Of a DNA stretch of 15,995 nt, positions 8,105-15,719 are shown one piece after another. Source of the DNA: Pseudomonadota bacterium (GTDB lineage Bacteria; Pseudomonadota; Alphaproteobacteria; Micropepsales; Micropepsaceae). The notes beneath the pieces are model-generated. The model searched no databases. It was given only the letters and a program-made list of their open reading frames with translations, and was not told the origin of the DNA. The DNA is taken from assembly GCA_021817355.1 (NCBI GenBank), contig JAKAVI010000439.1, positions 1-15,995 on the forward strand. Direction: 5' to 3'. A program made the translations under genes and the position numbers. The first letter of the stretch is position 1, and each line of letters opens with the position of its first letter.

Positions 8105-9093
8105 CAGGCCTTGCCTCCCTGCTTCGGCTCGACATGGCCACCGAACTTCTTGCGCATGGCACTGAGCAGCTTGTCGCCGAAGGGATGGGTCATCCGGCTT
8201 CGGAAGCGGGCATAAAGGGCAGCACTGAGAACATCGGCAGGAACCGCTTCTTCGATCGCCGCCTCGATGGTCCAGCGGCCTTCACCGGAATCGGCAACAT
8301 CGCCTTCAAAGCCCGAGAGGACAGGGTCTTCGGCCAAGGCCATCGCGGACAGATCGAGCAGCCAGGAGGAGATCACGCTGCCGCGCCGCCACACCTCTGC
8401 GATATCGGCAAGATCGAGCTCGAAGCGCGCCTCGGCAGGCAGCTCGCTGCCAGCCTTGCCGCGCAGAATGTCGAAACCTTCAGCATAGGCCTGCATCAGT
8501 CCGTATTCGATGCCGTTATGCACCATCTTCACAAAATGCCCGGCGCCCGCAGGTCCGGCGTGGATGTAGCCCATCTCGGCACGCGGATCGCGTCCCTCAC
8601 GCTTGGGTGTGCGGGCGATGTCGCCGCGTCCCGGGGCCAGCGCCACAAAGACCGGATCGAGCCTTGCGACCGCCTCCTTGGGACCGCCGATCATCATGCA
8701 ATAGCCGCGCTCAAGTCCCCATACCCCGCCGGAGGTGCCGACATCGATGTAGTGAATGGATCTGGCAGCAAGCGCCTTGGCTCTGCGGATATCGTCCTTG
8801 TAGAAGCTGTTGCCGCCATCGATGATGACATCTTTGGGGGCAAGCAGATCGGCAAGCGCATCGATGGTGGACTGCGTGGGCTCACCGGCCGGCAGCATCA
8901 CCCAGATGGCGCGTGGCGGCGCCAGGAGGGACACCACCTCCTTGAGGCTGTGGGCGCCACGGGCAGCGGTGTCGGCAAGGCCGCGCACCGCTGCCTCATC
9001 GCGATCGAAGACCACCACGCTGTGGCCATGCTTCAAAAGGCGGCGGGCAATGTTGCCCCCCATACGTCCCAGTCCAACGATCGCAATCTCCAT
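8104..9093 (-). CDS. gnd: 6-phosphogluconate dehydrogenase, decarboxylating, short form
   Basis: Gnd oxidatively decarboxylates 6-phosphogluconate to ribulose-5-phosphate and CO2. The 329-residue protein belongs to the short (about 300-residue) branch, not the 470-residue E. coli form. It has the Rossmann motif [14 protein letters not shown] (7-20), DGGNS (92-96), GTSGGVWG (119-126) and the catalytic [13 protein letters not shown] (186-198, with Lys189, Asn193 and Glu196). After the second strand the sequence reads VVVFDRDE, putting Asp30 where NADP-specific enzymes carry NRT-like residues; an acidic residue there normally favours NAD+, so an NAD-linked enzyme is inferred. The ATG at 9093 has a strong GAGGTGAGG just upstream and lies 8 nt after the tal-pgi stop. 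Confidence 0.95.
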   Translation of the reverse strand: MEIAIVGLGRMGGNIARRLLKHGHSVVVFDRDEAAVRGLADTAARGAHSLKEVVSLLAPPRAIWVMLPAGEPTQSTIDALADLLAPKDVIIDGGNSFYKDDIRRAKALAARSIHYIDVGTSGGVWGLERGYCMMIGGPKEAVARLDPVFVALAPGRGDIARTPKREGRDPRAEMGYIHAGPAGAGHFVKMVHNGIEYGLMQAYAEGFDILRGKAGSELPAEARFELDLADIAEVWRRGSVISSWLLDLSAMALAEDPVLSGFEGDVADSGEGRWTIEAAIEEAVPADVLSAALYARFRSRMTHPFGDKLLSAMRKKFGGHVEPKQGGKA

Positions 9094-9101
9094 GCCTCAC
9101 C

Positions 9102-11933
9102 TCAGGTCAAAGCAGCGTCGAGCACCTCGCACAAATGCGACAGGCCCGAAGCCACGTCTTTCAGATGGATCCGTAAAGCGCGCCGACCGCGCTCATTTAG
9201 AACGGCAAAATCGCCCAGCGCCTGCGCACGTTCGACCATGCCAAAGCTGATCTTGCGTCCGGGAATCTCGAGGTCCTCAGCCGGCTCGCCGGTGATTTCC
9301 AGAAACACGCCACTGTCCGGTCCGCCTTTGTAGGCCTGGCCGGTGGAATGCAGGAAACGCGGTCCGAAACCGACACAGGTTGCAACCTTCTTGGTATCGC
9401 GCAAGCGCGTACGCATGCGCGTCAGTTCCTCTTCAAAGGCATCGCAATGCTCGATGAAGGCCAGCAGCGCCGCATAGTCACCCTCCTTCAGCCGGGCAAA
9501 ATGGGCGCGCAGATATCCCCCCAGATCCTCGTGGTGGCCGATCGCCTCGGCATTGGCGCTGTCGGCATAAAGCGTAAAGCCGCGCTGCTCAAAAATGGGC
9601 GCTGACTGGGGCAGGGCGCCGGTCTTCTGGAAGGCATCGGTCAGTTCGCGCGCCTTGAGCTTGGCCGCTTCGACGTCGGGCTGGTTGAAGGGATTGATGC
9701 CGATGATCGACCCGGCAATGGCGATCGCCACCTCCCACATGAAGAAGAGCTGGCCCAGCTGATAGGAATCCTCGGCCACAACCTGCAGGACGGGGTGACC
9801 GGCCTCTTCGAGCGCGGCCAGGTCGACGCCGTGATCGACGCCAGCCAGGCGCACGAGGACAAAGACGCGGTCATTGCCATAGGCGGACGGCTCGCCCGCG
9901 CTCTCACGGTCGACGGGAATGAGGCCTTTGCCCTGTTTGCCGGTGGATTCTGCGATCAGCTGCTCGAGCCAGGCGCCCAAAGTGTGCAGGCCCTCACTGG
10001 CGAGAATCGTTACCTTGTCGCGGCCGAATTTGGTCGCAAGCGTGCCCAGAAGAATGCCAAGTCGCACGCCCGGATTGGCATAGGCCGGCACCAGGGGGCC
10101 GCAGCCGGCGACCATGTGCTCTGTCTCATCGAGGAAGCGTTCGAGATCGAGTCCCATCGCGGTGCCAGGCACCAGACCGAATTTGGAGAGCACCGAGAAG
10201 CGGCCACCGATCTCAGGATCACCGAGAAAGATGTGTCCGAAATTCTCGGCGCGTGCCTCGCGCTCGAGCGCTGAACCAGGATCGGTAATGGCGATGAAGG
10301 CATCGCCGGCCGCGGCAGCACCACGCGCCCTTACCGCCCGGTCCCAGAAATAATCTTTGAGTATGGAAGGCTCGAGCGTGTTGCCGGATTTGGAGGCCAC
10401 GATGAAACGCGTCGCTTGCGGCACGATCTGCTTTTCGATCTCGCGGATCTGATCAGGGTCGGTGGAATCAAGAACATGCAGGCGCGGCCAGCCCTGGCGC
10501 TGGCCAAAGCTCTCGGCAAGAACGGCTGCACCAAGGCTGGAGCCGCCCATGCCAAGGAGCACGACATGGGACAGACGCGCCCGGTCGATCTCGTCGCGGA
10601 AAGCCAGCAGGGCCTTCAGATTGGCCCGTTCGCGTGCAGCGATGTCAAGCCAGCCGAGCCATTTGGCCTCATCGCCATTGGTCCACAAGGCACTGTCGCG
10701 TTGCCACAAGCGGCGGCTGGCGCCCCAGCGCGTCCAGTTGGCAAGAGCAAGCTCGATATCGTCCTTGGTCTTGCCCAGATGCTCGCTGACGCGTACGAGC
10801 GAGGCGTTGAGACATTTGACACGCTTGGCGGCGAGCGCCGCATAAAGCCGGTCGGCAGCTTCGGCAAATTTTTCCACGCCTTCTTGGAGCAGTTCCTCTG
10901 TCACCCGCTCCAACGAAATCCCGCCTTCCTCAAGCTTCAGCAGCTGCTCGCGGGCTTCGTCGAGACCGCTTTCAAGTGTCGGCCTGGGCGTACCGTGGTC
11001 GGCAAACGCCTCCATGGTTTCCGGCGGGATGGTGTTGACAGTGTTGGGACCGATCAATGCGTCGACATAAAGCACATCCGAATAGGACTTGCTCTTGGTG
11101 CTGGTGGAGGCCCAGAGCAGGCGCTGCGGACGGGCACCGCGGGCCTTGAGGGCATCCCAGCGCGGACCTGAGAACACGTCCTTGTAGATGCTGTAGGCCA
11201 CCTTGGCATTGGCGATCGCGATCTTGCCGCGCAACATGGCAAGACCGGCCAGCCGGCTACGTTCCTCCTTGCTTGCATCCTGCAGCTTCTTGTCGATGAG
11301 GCCATCGAGCTTGGCATCAATGCGGCTGATGAAGAAACTGGCCACCGAGGCAATGCGCGACAGGTCTTCGTCTTTTGGCCGCGCTTCAAGGCCGGCAATA
11401 TAGGCGTTCGCGACCTCGCGATAGACCGCTGTCGAAAACAGCAATGTGATATTTACATTGATGGCCTCGCCGATCAGGCCTTCGATCGCCGGCAAGCCTG
11501 CGGGCGTTGCCGGCACCTTGATCATGAGATTGGGCCTCTTTACCGCCCGCCAGAGCTCGCGCGCCTCTGCCAGCGTCGCCGCCGTGTCGTTGGCGATGTA
11601 GGGAGAAACTTCAAGAGAAATGAAGCCATCCCTGGCCTCGCTTTGGGCGTAGACCGGGGCGAAGGCATCGGCAGCAAGGCAGATATCATGCACCGACAGC
11701 GCACGAAAGATCTCGCCCACATCGGCCCCCTGTTCGGCCAGCCGCTTGATGTCGGCGTCATATTCCTTGCCGCTGCCGATCGCCTTTTCGAAGATGGACG
11801 GATTGGAGGTCATGCCGGTAAGACCATCGGCGGCGATCTTCCGCGCCAGGTCTCCGCTTTCGATCATCTCCCGGGTTAAAAAATCGAGCCAAACCGATTG
11901 GCCGAACTCGGCGAGCGCCTTGAGCCTGCTCAT
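9102..11933 (-). CDS. tal-pgi: Bifunctional transaldolase / glucose-6-phosphate isomerase fusion
   Basis: One uninterrupted 943-residue protein carries two pentose-cycle enzymes. The N-terminal transaldolase (about 1-365) has WLDFLTR (15-21), LTGMTSNPSIF (38-48), the Schiff-base Lys139 in LMIKVPAT, and the STSTKSKSYSD segment near 276-286. The C-terminal phosphoglucose isomerase (about 390-943) has LLGMGGSSLG (459-468), SKSGNTLEP (514-522), GGRFSVLSKFG (576-586), LIAESTGKQGKG (659-670), GINPFNQPDV (745-754) and LHSTGQAYKGGP (861-872) with Lys869. Transaldolase yields fructose-6-phosphate, which the isomerase turns into glucose-6-phosphate. This fusion is known from acetic acid bacteria and other alphaproteobacteria. 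ATG 11933 matches the family N-terminus (MSRLKALAEFGQSVWLDFL). An in-frame ATG at 12032, with AAAAGG upstream, would add 33 unconserved residues and is possible. It is the first gene of the eight-gene cluster. Confidence 0.95.
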   Translation of the reverse strand: MSRLKALAEFGQSVWLDFLTREMIESGDLARKIAADGLTGMTSNPSIFEKAIGSGKEYDADIKRLAEQGADVGEIFRALSVHDICLAADAFAPVYAQSEARDGFISLEVSPYIANDTAATLAEARELWRAVKRPNLMIKVPATPAGLPAIEGLIGEAINVNITLLFSTAVYREVANAYIAGLEARPKDEDLSRIASVASFFISRIDAKLDGLIDKKLQDASKEERSRLAGLAMLRGKIAIANAKVAYSIYKDVFSGPRWDALKARGARPQRLLWASTSTKSKSYSDVLYVDALIGPNTVNTIPPETMEAFADHGTPRPTLESGLDEAREQLLKLEEGGISLERVTEELLQEGVEKFAEAADRLYAALAAKRVKCLNASLVRVSEHLGKTKDDIELALANWTRWGASRRLWQRDSALWTNGDEAKWLGWLDIAARERANLKALLAFRDEIDRARLSHVVLLGMGGSSLGAAVLAESFGQRQGWPRLHVLDSTDPDQIREIEKQIVPQATRFIVASKSGNTLEPSILKDYFWDRAVRARGAAAAGDAFIAITDPGSALEREARAENFGHIFLGDPEIGGRFSVLSKFGLVPGTAMGLDLERFLDETEHMVAGCGPLVPAYANPGVRLGILLGTLATKFGRDKVTILASEGLHTLGAWLEQLIAESTGKQGKGLIPVDRESAGEPSAYGNDRVFVLVRLAGVDHGVDLAALEEAGHPVLQVVAEDSYQLGQLFFMWEVAIAIAGSIIGINPFNQPDVEAAKLKARELTDAFQKTGALPQSAPIFEQRGFTLYADSANAEAIGHHEDLGGYLRAHFARLKEGDYAALLAFIEHCDAFEEELTRMRTRLRDTKKVATCVGFGPRFLHSTGQAYKGGPDSGVFLEITGEPAEDLEIPGRKISFGMVERAQALGDFAVLNERGRRALRIHLKDVASGLSHLCEVLDAALT

Positions 11934-12127
11934 GCTGCCATTCCCATCGTTAATACCCGGCTCCGGTGTTCCGGATGCCCGGGGCGACCTATCATGAACG
12001 GGCTGGTCCTGCCAGCGCCTGTCATCGTTCATGGGGCTGCCTTTTGCTGCATGAAGGGACATTTAGGTGAAGCCGGTCAGATTGGAAAGGCGGCCGGAAG
12101 CGGCACCGATCCTGAAAACGCACGATC

Positions 12128-12156
12128 TTGCAAGGAGTTCCCAGACGCGGTTGAAT
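12128..12156 (+). promoter_or_regulatory. Candidate sigma70-type promoter for the P450 gene
   Basis: TTGCAA at 12128-12133 and TTGAAT at 12151-12156 are separated by exactly 17 nt, and each matches the -35/-10 consensus at four of six positions. A start site near 12163 would give a leader of about 20 nt to the ATG at 12184. The region 11934-12183 is the divergent spacer between tal-pgi and the P450; I found no convincing promoter for the minus-strand cluster in it. Confidence 0.3.
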
Positions 12157-12169
12157 GACCAACATGTCA
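12156..12169. promoter_or_regulatory. Short inverted repeat at the P450 promoter (possible operator)
   Basis: TGAC-N6-GTCA forms a small dyad that would overlap the predicted P450 transcription start and lies 14 nt before its start codon. Position suits a repressor site, but the arms are only 4 bp and could occur by chance. Confidence 0.2.
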
Positions 12170-12183
12170 CAAAAGGGACCGGT

Positions 12184-13368
12184 ATGGACATTAACCTGTT
12201 TGCGCCAGAAAGTTTTCGGGCCGGTCATCCACATGGCCAATATCACTGGCTGCGCGACAATGCCCCAGTGTTCTGGCAACAGACGGCGCAGACGGAGGGG
12301 TACTGGGCACTGACGCGCTATCGCGATGTGTTCGCGGTCGATCGTGACTTTTCCACATTCTCGTCCGAACCCACGGTCATGATTGCTGATCCTGATCCGG
12401 CTGGTGACATGCTCTTTGGCGGACGCAAGATGATGCTGATGATGGATCCGCCGCAGCACACCGCCTTGCGCCGGCTCGTGCGCGCCACCTTCACCCGCGA
12501 GGCGGCGCTGGCGCGCGCACCGCGGCTCGATGAGCTGGCCCGCGAGATCCTCACCAAAGTCGCCCATCAGGGCGCATGTGATTTTGTGCAGGATATCGCA
12601 GGAGAAATGCCCTCTTATGTGATTGCCGAACTGATGGGATTGCCGCCCGAAGATGGGCGCGAACTCTATCGTCTGACCGAAATTCTGCACTCCGCATCGC
12701 CACCGGCAGAAACTGTGGCGGCGCTGAGCGCCATGTTCGATTACGGCCGCGAGGTCATCAAGCGCAAGCGCGCTCAGCCTGGTGATGACATCGCCTCGGC
12801 CCTGCTCAGCGCCGAGCTTGAGGGACGCAAGCTCGATGATGCCGAATTTCTGCTGTTCTTCCTCCTTCTGATCGATGCCGGCGGCGATACCACACGCAAC
12901 CTTCTGGGCGCCGGGCTGATTGCCCTTTTGGATAATCCCGACCAGCTCGCCTGGCTCAAGGCCGATCTTGAGGGCCGACTGGGTGCCGCGCGCGAGGAAC
13001 TGCTGCGCTATTGTTCGCCGGTCGTCTATATGCGCCGCCGTGCCACCAAGGACATACGCCTTGGCGACACCCTGATCCGCGCCGGCCAGAAAGTGGTGAT
13101 GTATTTTGGCGCCGCCAACCGCGACCCGGCCCAGTTTTCTGAACCCGACCGGCTTGATCTGGCGCGCACGCCCAATGATCATATCGCCTTTGGCACCGGA
13201 CCCCATGGCTGTCTGGGACAGCATCTGGCACGGCTCGAAATCGATGCGGTGCTGCGCCACCTGCTGGCACGGCTTGAGGACATCGAGATCACCGCGCCGC
13301 CGCAATGGCTGAGCTCGAATTTCATCGCCGGACCCAAAACTCTGCCGATCCGCTTCAAGGCCCGCTGA
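12184..13368 (+). CDS. Cytochrome P450 (class I bacterial type)
   Basis: This is a soluble haem-thiolate mono-oxygenase of 394 residues, the normal size for bacterial P450s that receive electrons from a ferredoxin. Visible motifs are the C-helix MDPPQHTALRRLV (87-99), the I-helix oxygen-activation motif DAGGDTT (231-237), the K-helix ExxR at 272-275, and the haem-binding loop FGTGPHGCLG (336-345) with Cys343 as the axial ligand. There is no signal or membrane anchor. The ATG at 12184 was chosen because AAAAGGGA lies at the right distance upstream and MDINLF fits the family N-terminus; the frame extends to 12067 without similarity. The overall style recalls the steroid- and terpene-oxidising CYP groups, but the substrate cannot be inferred. 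No ferredoxin or ferredoxin reductase gene is adjacent, so redox partners must be encoded elsewhere. Confidence 0.93.
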   Translation: MDINLFAPESFRAGHPHGQYHWLRDNAPVFWQQTAQTEGYWALTRYRDVFAVDRDFSTFSSEPTVMIADPDPAGDMLFGGRKMMLMMDPPQHTALRRLVRATFTREAALARAPRLDELAREILTKVAHQGACDFVQDIAGEMPSYVIAELMGLPPEDGRELYRLTEILHSASPPAETVAALSAMFDYGREVIKRKRAQPGDDIASALLSAELEGRKLDDAEFLLFFLLLIDAGGDTTRNLLGAGLIALLDNPDQLAWLKADLEGRLGAAREELLRYCSPVVYMRRRATKDIRLGDTLIRAGQKVVMYFGAANRDPAQFSEPDRLDLARTPNDHIAFGTGPHGCLGQHLARLEIDAVLRHLLARLEDIEITAPPQWLSSNFIAGPKTLPIRFKAR

Positions 13369-13375
13369 GAGATTT

Positions 13376-13393
13376 TTGCCGCAAGGGCGGCGA
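13376..13393. other. Small stem-loop between convergent genes
   Basis: TTGCCGC and GCGGCGA pair over 7 bp (one G-U wobble in plus-strand RNA) around a 4-nt AAGG loop. It fills most of the 28-nt gap between the P450 stop and the convergent barrel gene stop. There is no T run after it in either direction, so it may only weakly help to end transcription. Confidence 0.28.
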
Positions 13394-13396
13394 CGC

Positions 13397-14830
13397 TCAG
13401 TCCTCGATCGCCTTGCTGAAGGAAAGCCCGATGGTGGTACTGCTGAGCACGCTGCGGCTAACCGCAGCCAGTTCACCGGCGCGGCTGCCGCGATAGAAAT
13501 AATTCTGCTGGTCGGTTCCCCCGCCCAGGCCGTTTACGCTCAAGGTCACTGCGAAGGGGCCAGGATTATACTTGATGAAGGCACCCGCGCTCGGGGTGTT
13601 GGTGACCGCGGTGTCCTCGGCCACCTGATAATAATGGGTGTGGGTTCCCATCTGGCCGTCGAGGCCGAAACTGACACCGCTTCCAGGCAGGGCGTCGGTC
13701 AGCTTGACGCTTGCCTCGGCGGGGATTTCACCGGAGAGGGCGCGCCCCCGTCCGGTGACAGGATCGCGAATCTGTGAATGGCGGAAGGCGGCGTGCGAGG
13801 ACAATTTGGCATGGGAAAAGCCGAACGCTGCCATCGACAGTGCCACCGCAAAATGGGCGCTCTGGCGGCTGCCTCCTGAGATGCTTTGCGGAATCTGGCC
13901 GCCAGGGCCTTCTGCCAGCACCGTCGTCGAGCTGAGCGCGGCGGTGGTGACGGTGGCCTTGAGCGACAAGGGGCCCAGCTGATCGTCAACACCGGCGTGA
14001 AATTCGTCAGCGATGTTGGGTCTGAGGCCGGATTGAAGGTCGCCGGTGGCCGCATGCCAGGCGGCGAGATCGGCGGCACCGACCGGCACCACGCTGCGGT
14101 CGATGGCAAGGCTCACCCGGGCGCCGGAAAATGGTCTGATGGTCAGGGCAAGGCGGGGCTCCGCCGCCTGCCAGCGCAGCTGCGCAAGGCTGCTGTTCTG
14201 CAGGCGCAAGCTGCCCTCGGCGAGGGTGGCGTCAGCCTCAGCAGTCAGCTCTGGCAGAGGCTTCCAGGTGGCCATGAAGGCTTCGATGGCACGGGTGCTT
14301 GCGACCTGGCTCGTGGCGCTCTTCTGGCCAACAAAGGTTTCGCTCTGGATCGTATTGGTGCTCGTGTTCTTTGCGGTGGCCGCGACGGTGAGCCCGCTCA
14401 CAGGCTTGAGCGTCAGCGTTGCAGCAGCATCGGTGCTGTCATTCTGCTGCTCGCTGTGGGCGACATAGAGCGTCTGGCTGGTGGGGCCATCATGCTGGTC
14501 GATGTCGAGCTTGCGCTGCGCCTTCAGGGCGAGCGCGACAATGCCATGATGCCAGCTGCTGTCGACTTCGACGGCAGCACTGCGCTTGCCGTTCTCGCCA
14601 GCCAGCGCGGTGGCGCGGCGCGAGGCATGGGCGTCACCCGTGATCTTTGTGGCAAGTCCGGCGAGATCGACATTGAGCGCTGCGGTGCCGCCGACGCCCG
14701 GCGCATCTGTCATGCTCGCAACGCTGAGATTGGCCGCAGGCACACGCAGGCTCAAGAGCGTATTGCCGGCCAGGGCCACCGGTGCAGCCAGGAAAAAACT
14801 GATTGCGATCCCGCCGCCGAGATGCCGCAT
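13397..14830 (-). CDS. Exported TonB-receptor-like beta-barrel protein without plug domain
   Basis: The 477-residue product begins with a signal peptide (residues 1-21, hydrophobic core GIAISFFLAAPVALA, cleavage likely after ALA). The rest is a long run of alternating polar and apolar strands with Thr/Ser/Ala-rich turns, as in outer-membrane barrels. Phrases in the C-terminal half resemble TonB-dependent receptor barrels: LRPNIADEFHAGVDDQLG (269-286), SQIRDPVTGRGRALSGE (352-368) and NYFYRGSRAGEL (443-454). I see no plug domain and no TonB box, and the length is well below the 600-plus residues usual for receptors. The C-terminus is LSFSKAIED, not the usual terminal Phe. Assignment to a TonB-receptor-like barrel is moderate; function and ligand are unknown. 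The ATG at 14830 gives a proper signal peptide and has TGGAG just upstream. It converges on the P450. Confidence 0.7.
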   Translation of the reverse strand: MRHLGGGIAISFFLAAPVALAGNTLLSLRVPAANLSVASMTDAPGVGGTAALNVDLAGLATKITGDAHASRRATALAGENGKRSAAVEVDSSWHHGIVALALKAQRKLDIDQHDGPTSQTLYVAHSEQQNDSTDAAATLTLKPVSGLTVAATAKNTSTNTIQSETFVGQKSATSQVASTRAIEAFMATWKPLPELTAEADATLAEGSLRLQNSSLAQLRWQAAEPRLALTIRPFSGARVSLAIDRSVVPVGAADLAAWHAATGDLQSGLRPNIADEFHAGVDDQLGPLSLKATVTTAALSSTTVLAEGPGGQIPQSISGGSRQSAHFAVALSMAAFGFSHAKLSSHAAFRHSQIRDPVTGRGRALSGEIPAEASVKLTDALPGSGVSFGLDGQMGTHTHYYQVAEDTAVTNTPSAGAFIKYNPGPFAVTLSVNGLGGGTDQQNYFYRGSRAGELAAVSRSVLSSTTIGLSFSKAIED

Positions 14831-14853
14831 GTCTCCACTCGTCCATCACCTGC

Positions 14854-14906
14854 GCACAAAAGAGGCTAGCCTCTCATGGCGCGAAGGAAAAGTGACGTTT
14901 TTGTGC
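14854..14906. promoter_or_regulatory. Nested inverted repeats upstream of the barrel gene
   Basis: An 8-bp outer repeat, GCACAAAA (14854-14861) and TTTTGTGC (14899-14906), encloses a perfect 14-bp palindrome, AGAGGCTAGCCTCT (14861-14874). The block lies 24-76 nt before the barrel gene's start codon and about 52 nt after the marC stop. On the minus strand the palindrome is followed by TTTG, so it might weakly terminate marC transcription; alternatively it is an operator or 5' leader structure for the barrel gene. The role is undecided. Confidence 0.35.
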
Positions 14907-14957
14907 AGAGGGCGCGTGACGGACATAATTCCGCGGTGTGCGCCGCAACCTTCGCTT

Positions 14958-15656
14958 TTATCTGAGCATCGGGTGAAACAGGCCGCTGCCGGCAAGCCCG
15001 TCAAAAACAAATTGCATCGCAAGAGCAGCAAGCAAAATGCCGGAAATGCGGGCCAGCGCGCTGGCGCCGGTCACACCCAAGACCCGCATCAGGGAATTTG
15101 CGCTCAAAAGCGAGATCAGCGTGAGCCCCATCGTCACAAGGAGTGCAGCCAGCACGGCCACGATGTCGAGCGCGCCCCTGGCCTTGCCCATCAGGAGCAC
15201 GATCGCGGTCATGGCGCCGGGGCCGGCAATCAGCGGGATGGCAAGGGGCACCACGGCAATGTCGTTGCGCCGACGTGCTTCGCTTTCTTCGGGTTCGGTG
15301 ATCGAGGAGACACCGGAATGTTTGGCAAGCAGCAGATCGGCAGCCACCATCAGAAGCAGGATGCCGCCGGCGGTGCGAAAGGCCGGCAGGCCGACGCCAA
15401 GAAGCTTGAGCAGATCATTGCCAAAGAGCGCGAAGGCAAGAAGGACGGCACTGGCCGTTGCGATGGCAATCAGGGCAAGCTTGAGTCGTGCCCGTGCCGG
15501 CTGGCCCGGTGTCAGGCCGAGAAACACGGGGGCCAGATCGAAGGGGCCAATGGCCACGGTGAGGGTGGTGACGGCCGTCAGGAAGAGCGCGAGCATAAGG
15601 GCGACGTACCATGGCCCCGGCCAAATTGCATCCGCCAAAGACAGGCAGGCGCGCAC
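14958..15656 (-). CDS. MarC-family integral membrane protein
   Basis: This is a six-helix inner-membrane protein of the MarC/UPF0056 family, whose transported substrate is not established; the old link to multiple antibiotic resistance is considered wrong. In the 232-residue product, hydrophobic segments lie at about 17-48, 60-80, 92-111, 134-156, 163-184 and 203-222. IGPFDLAPVFLGLT (36-49) and PLAIPLIAGPGAMTA (137-151) are the characteristic half-helix motifs of the two repeats. The frame begins at a GTG (15656) with no visible ribosome binding site; the in-frame ATG at 15596 (residue 21) fits the family N-terminus at least as well. It lies in the same orientation as the thiolase and 63 nt from its stop, with a strong hairpin between them. 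Confidence 0.85.
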   Translation of the reverse strand: MRACLSLADAIWPGPWYVALMLALFLTAVTTLTVAIGPFDLAPVFLGLTPGQPARARLKLALIAIATASAVLLAFALFGNDLLKLLGVGLPAFRTAGGILLLMVAADLLLAKHSGVSSITEPEESEARRRNDIAVVPLAIPLIAGPGAMTAIVLLMGKARGALDIVAVLAALLVTMGLTLISLLSANSLMRVLGVTGASALARISGILLAALAMQFVFDGLAGSGLFHPMLR

Positions 15657-15676
15657 CTGAAGATGATGGCAGGACG

Positions 15677-15705
15677 AGGGCGGAGCGCCCGTGGCGCTCC
15701 GCCCT
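15677..15705 (-). terminator. GC-rich hairpin after the thiolase gene
   Basis: AGGGCGGAGCGCC and GGCGCTCCGCCCT form a perfect 13-bp stem with a 3-nt loop, beginning 15 nt after the thiolase stop codon. It is placed like a transcription terminator for the thiolase, but no T run follows on the minus strand, so it could instead be a transcript-stabilising stem or a rho-assisted site. It is the strongest hairpin in the window. Confidence 0.55.
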
Positions 15706-15719
15706 GAAGGGTTTGTGTG

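Noticed and set aside
8134..9333. 399-codon plus-strand frame opposite gnd
   Set aside because: Antisense shadow of gnd and the end of tal-pgi; no domain or ribosome binding site supports it.
12022..13476. 484-codon minus-strand frame opposite the P450 gene
   Set aside because: It runs through the P450 and into the flanking genes, shows no family motif, and the P450 motifs on the other strand settle the coding strand.
14586..15707. 373-codon plus-strand frame opposite marC and the barrel gene start
   Set aside because: It crosses two minus-strand genes and their spacer and has low-complexity charged sequence without similarity.
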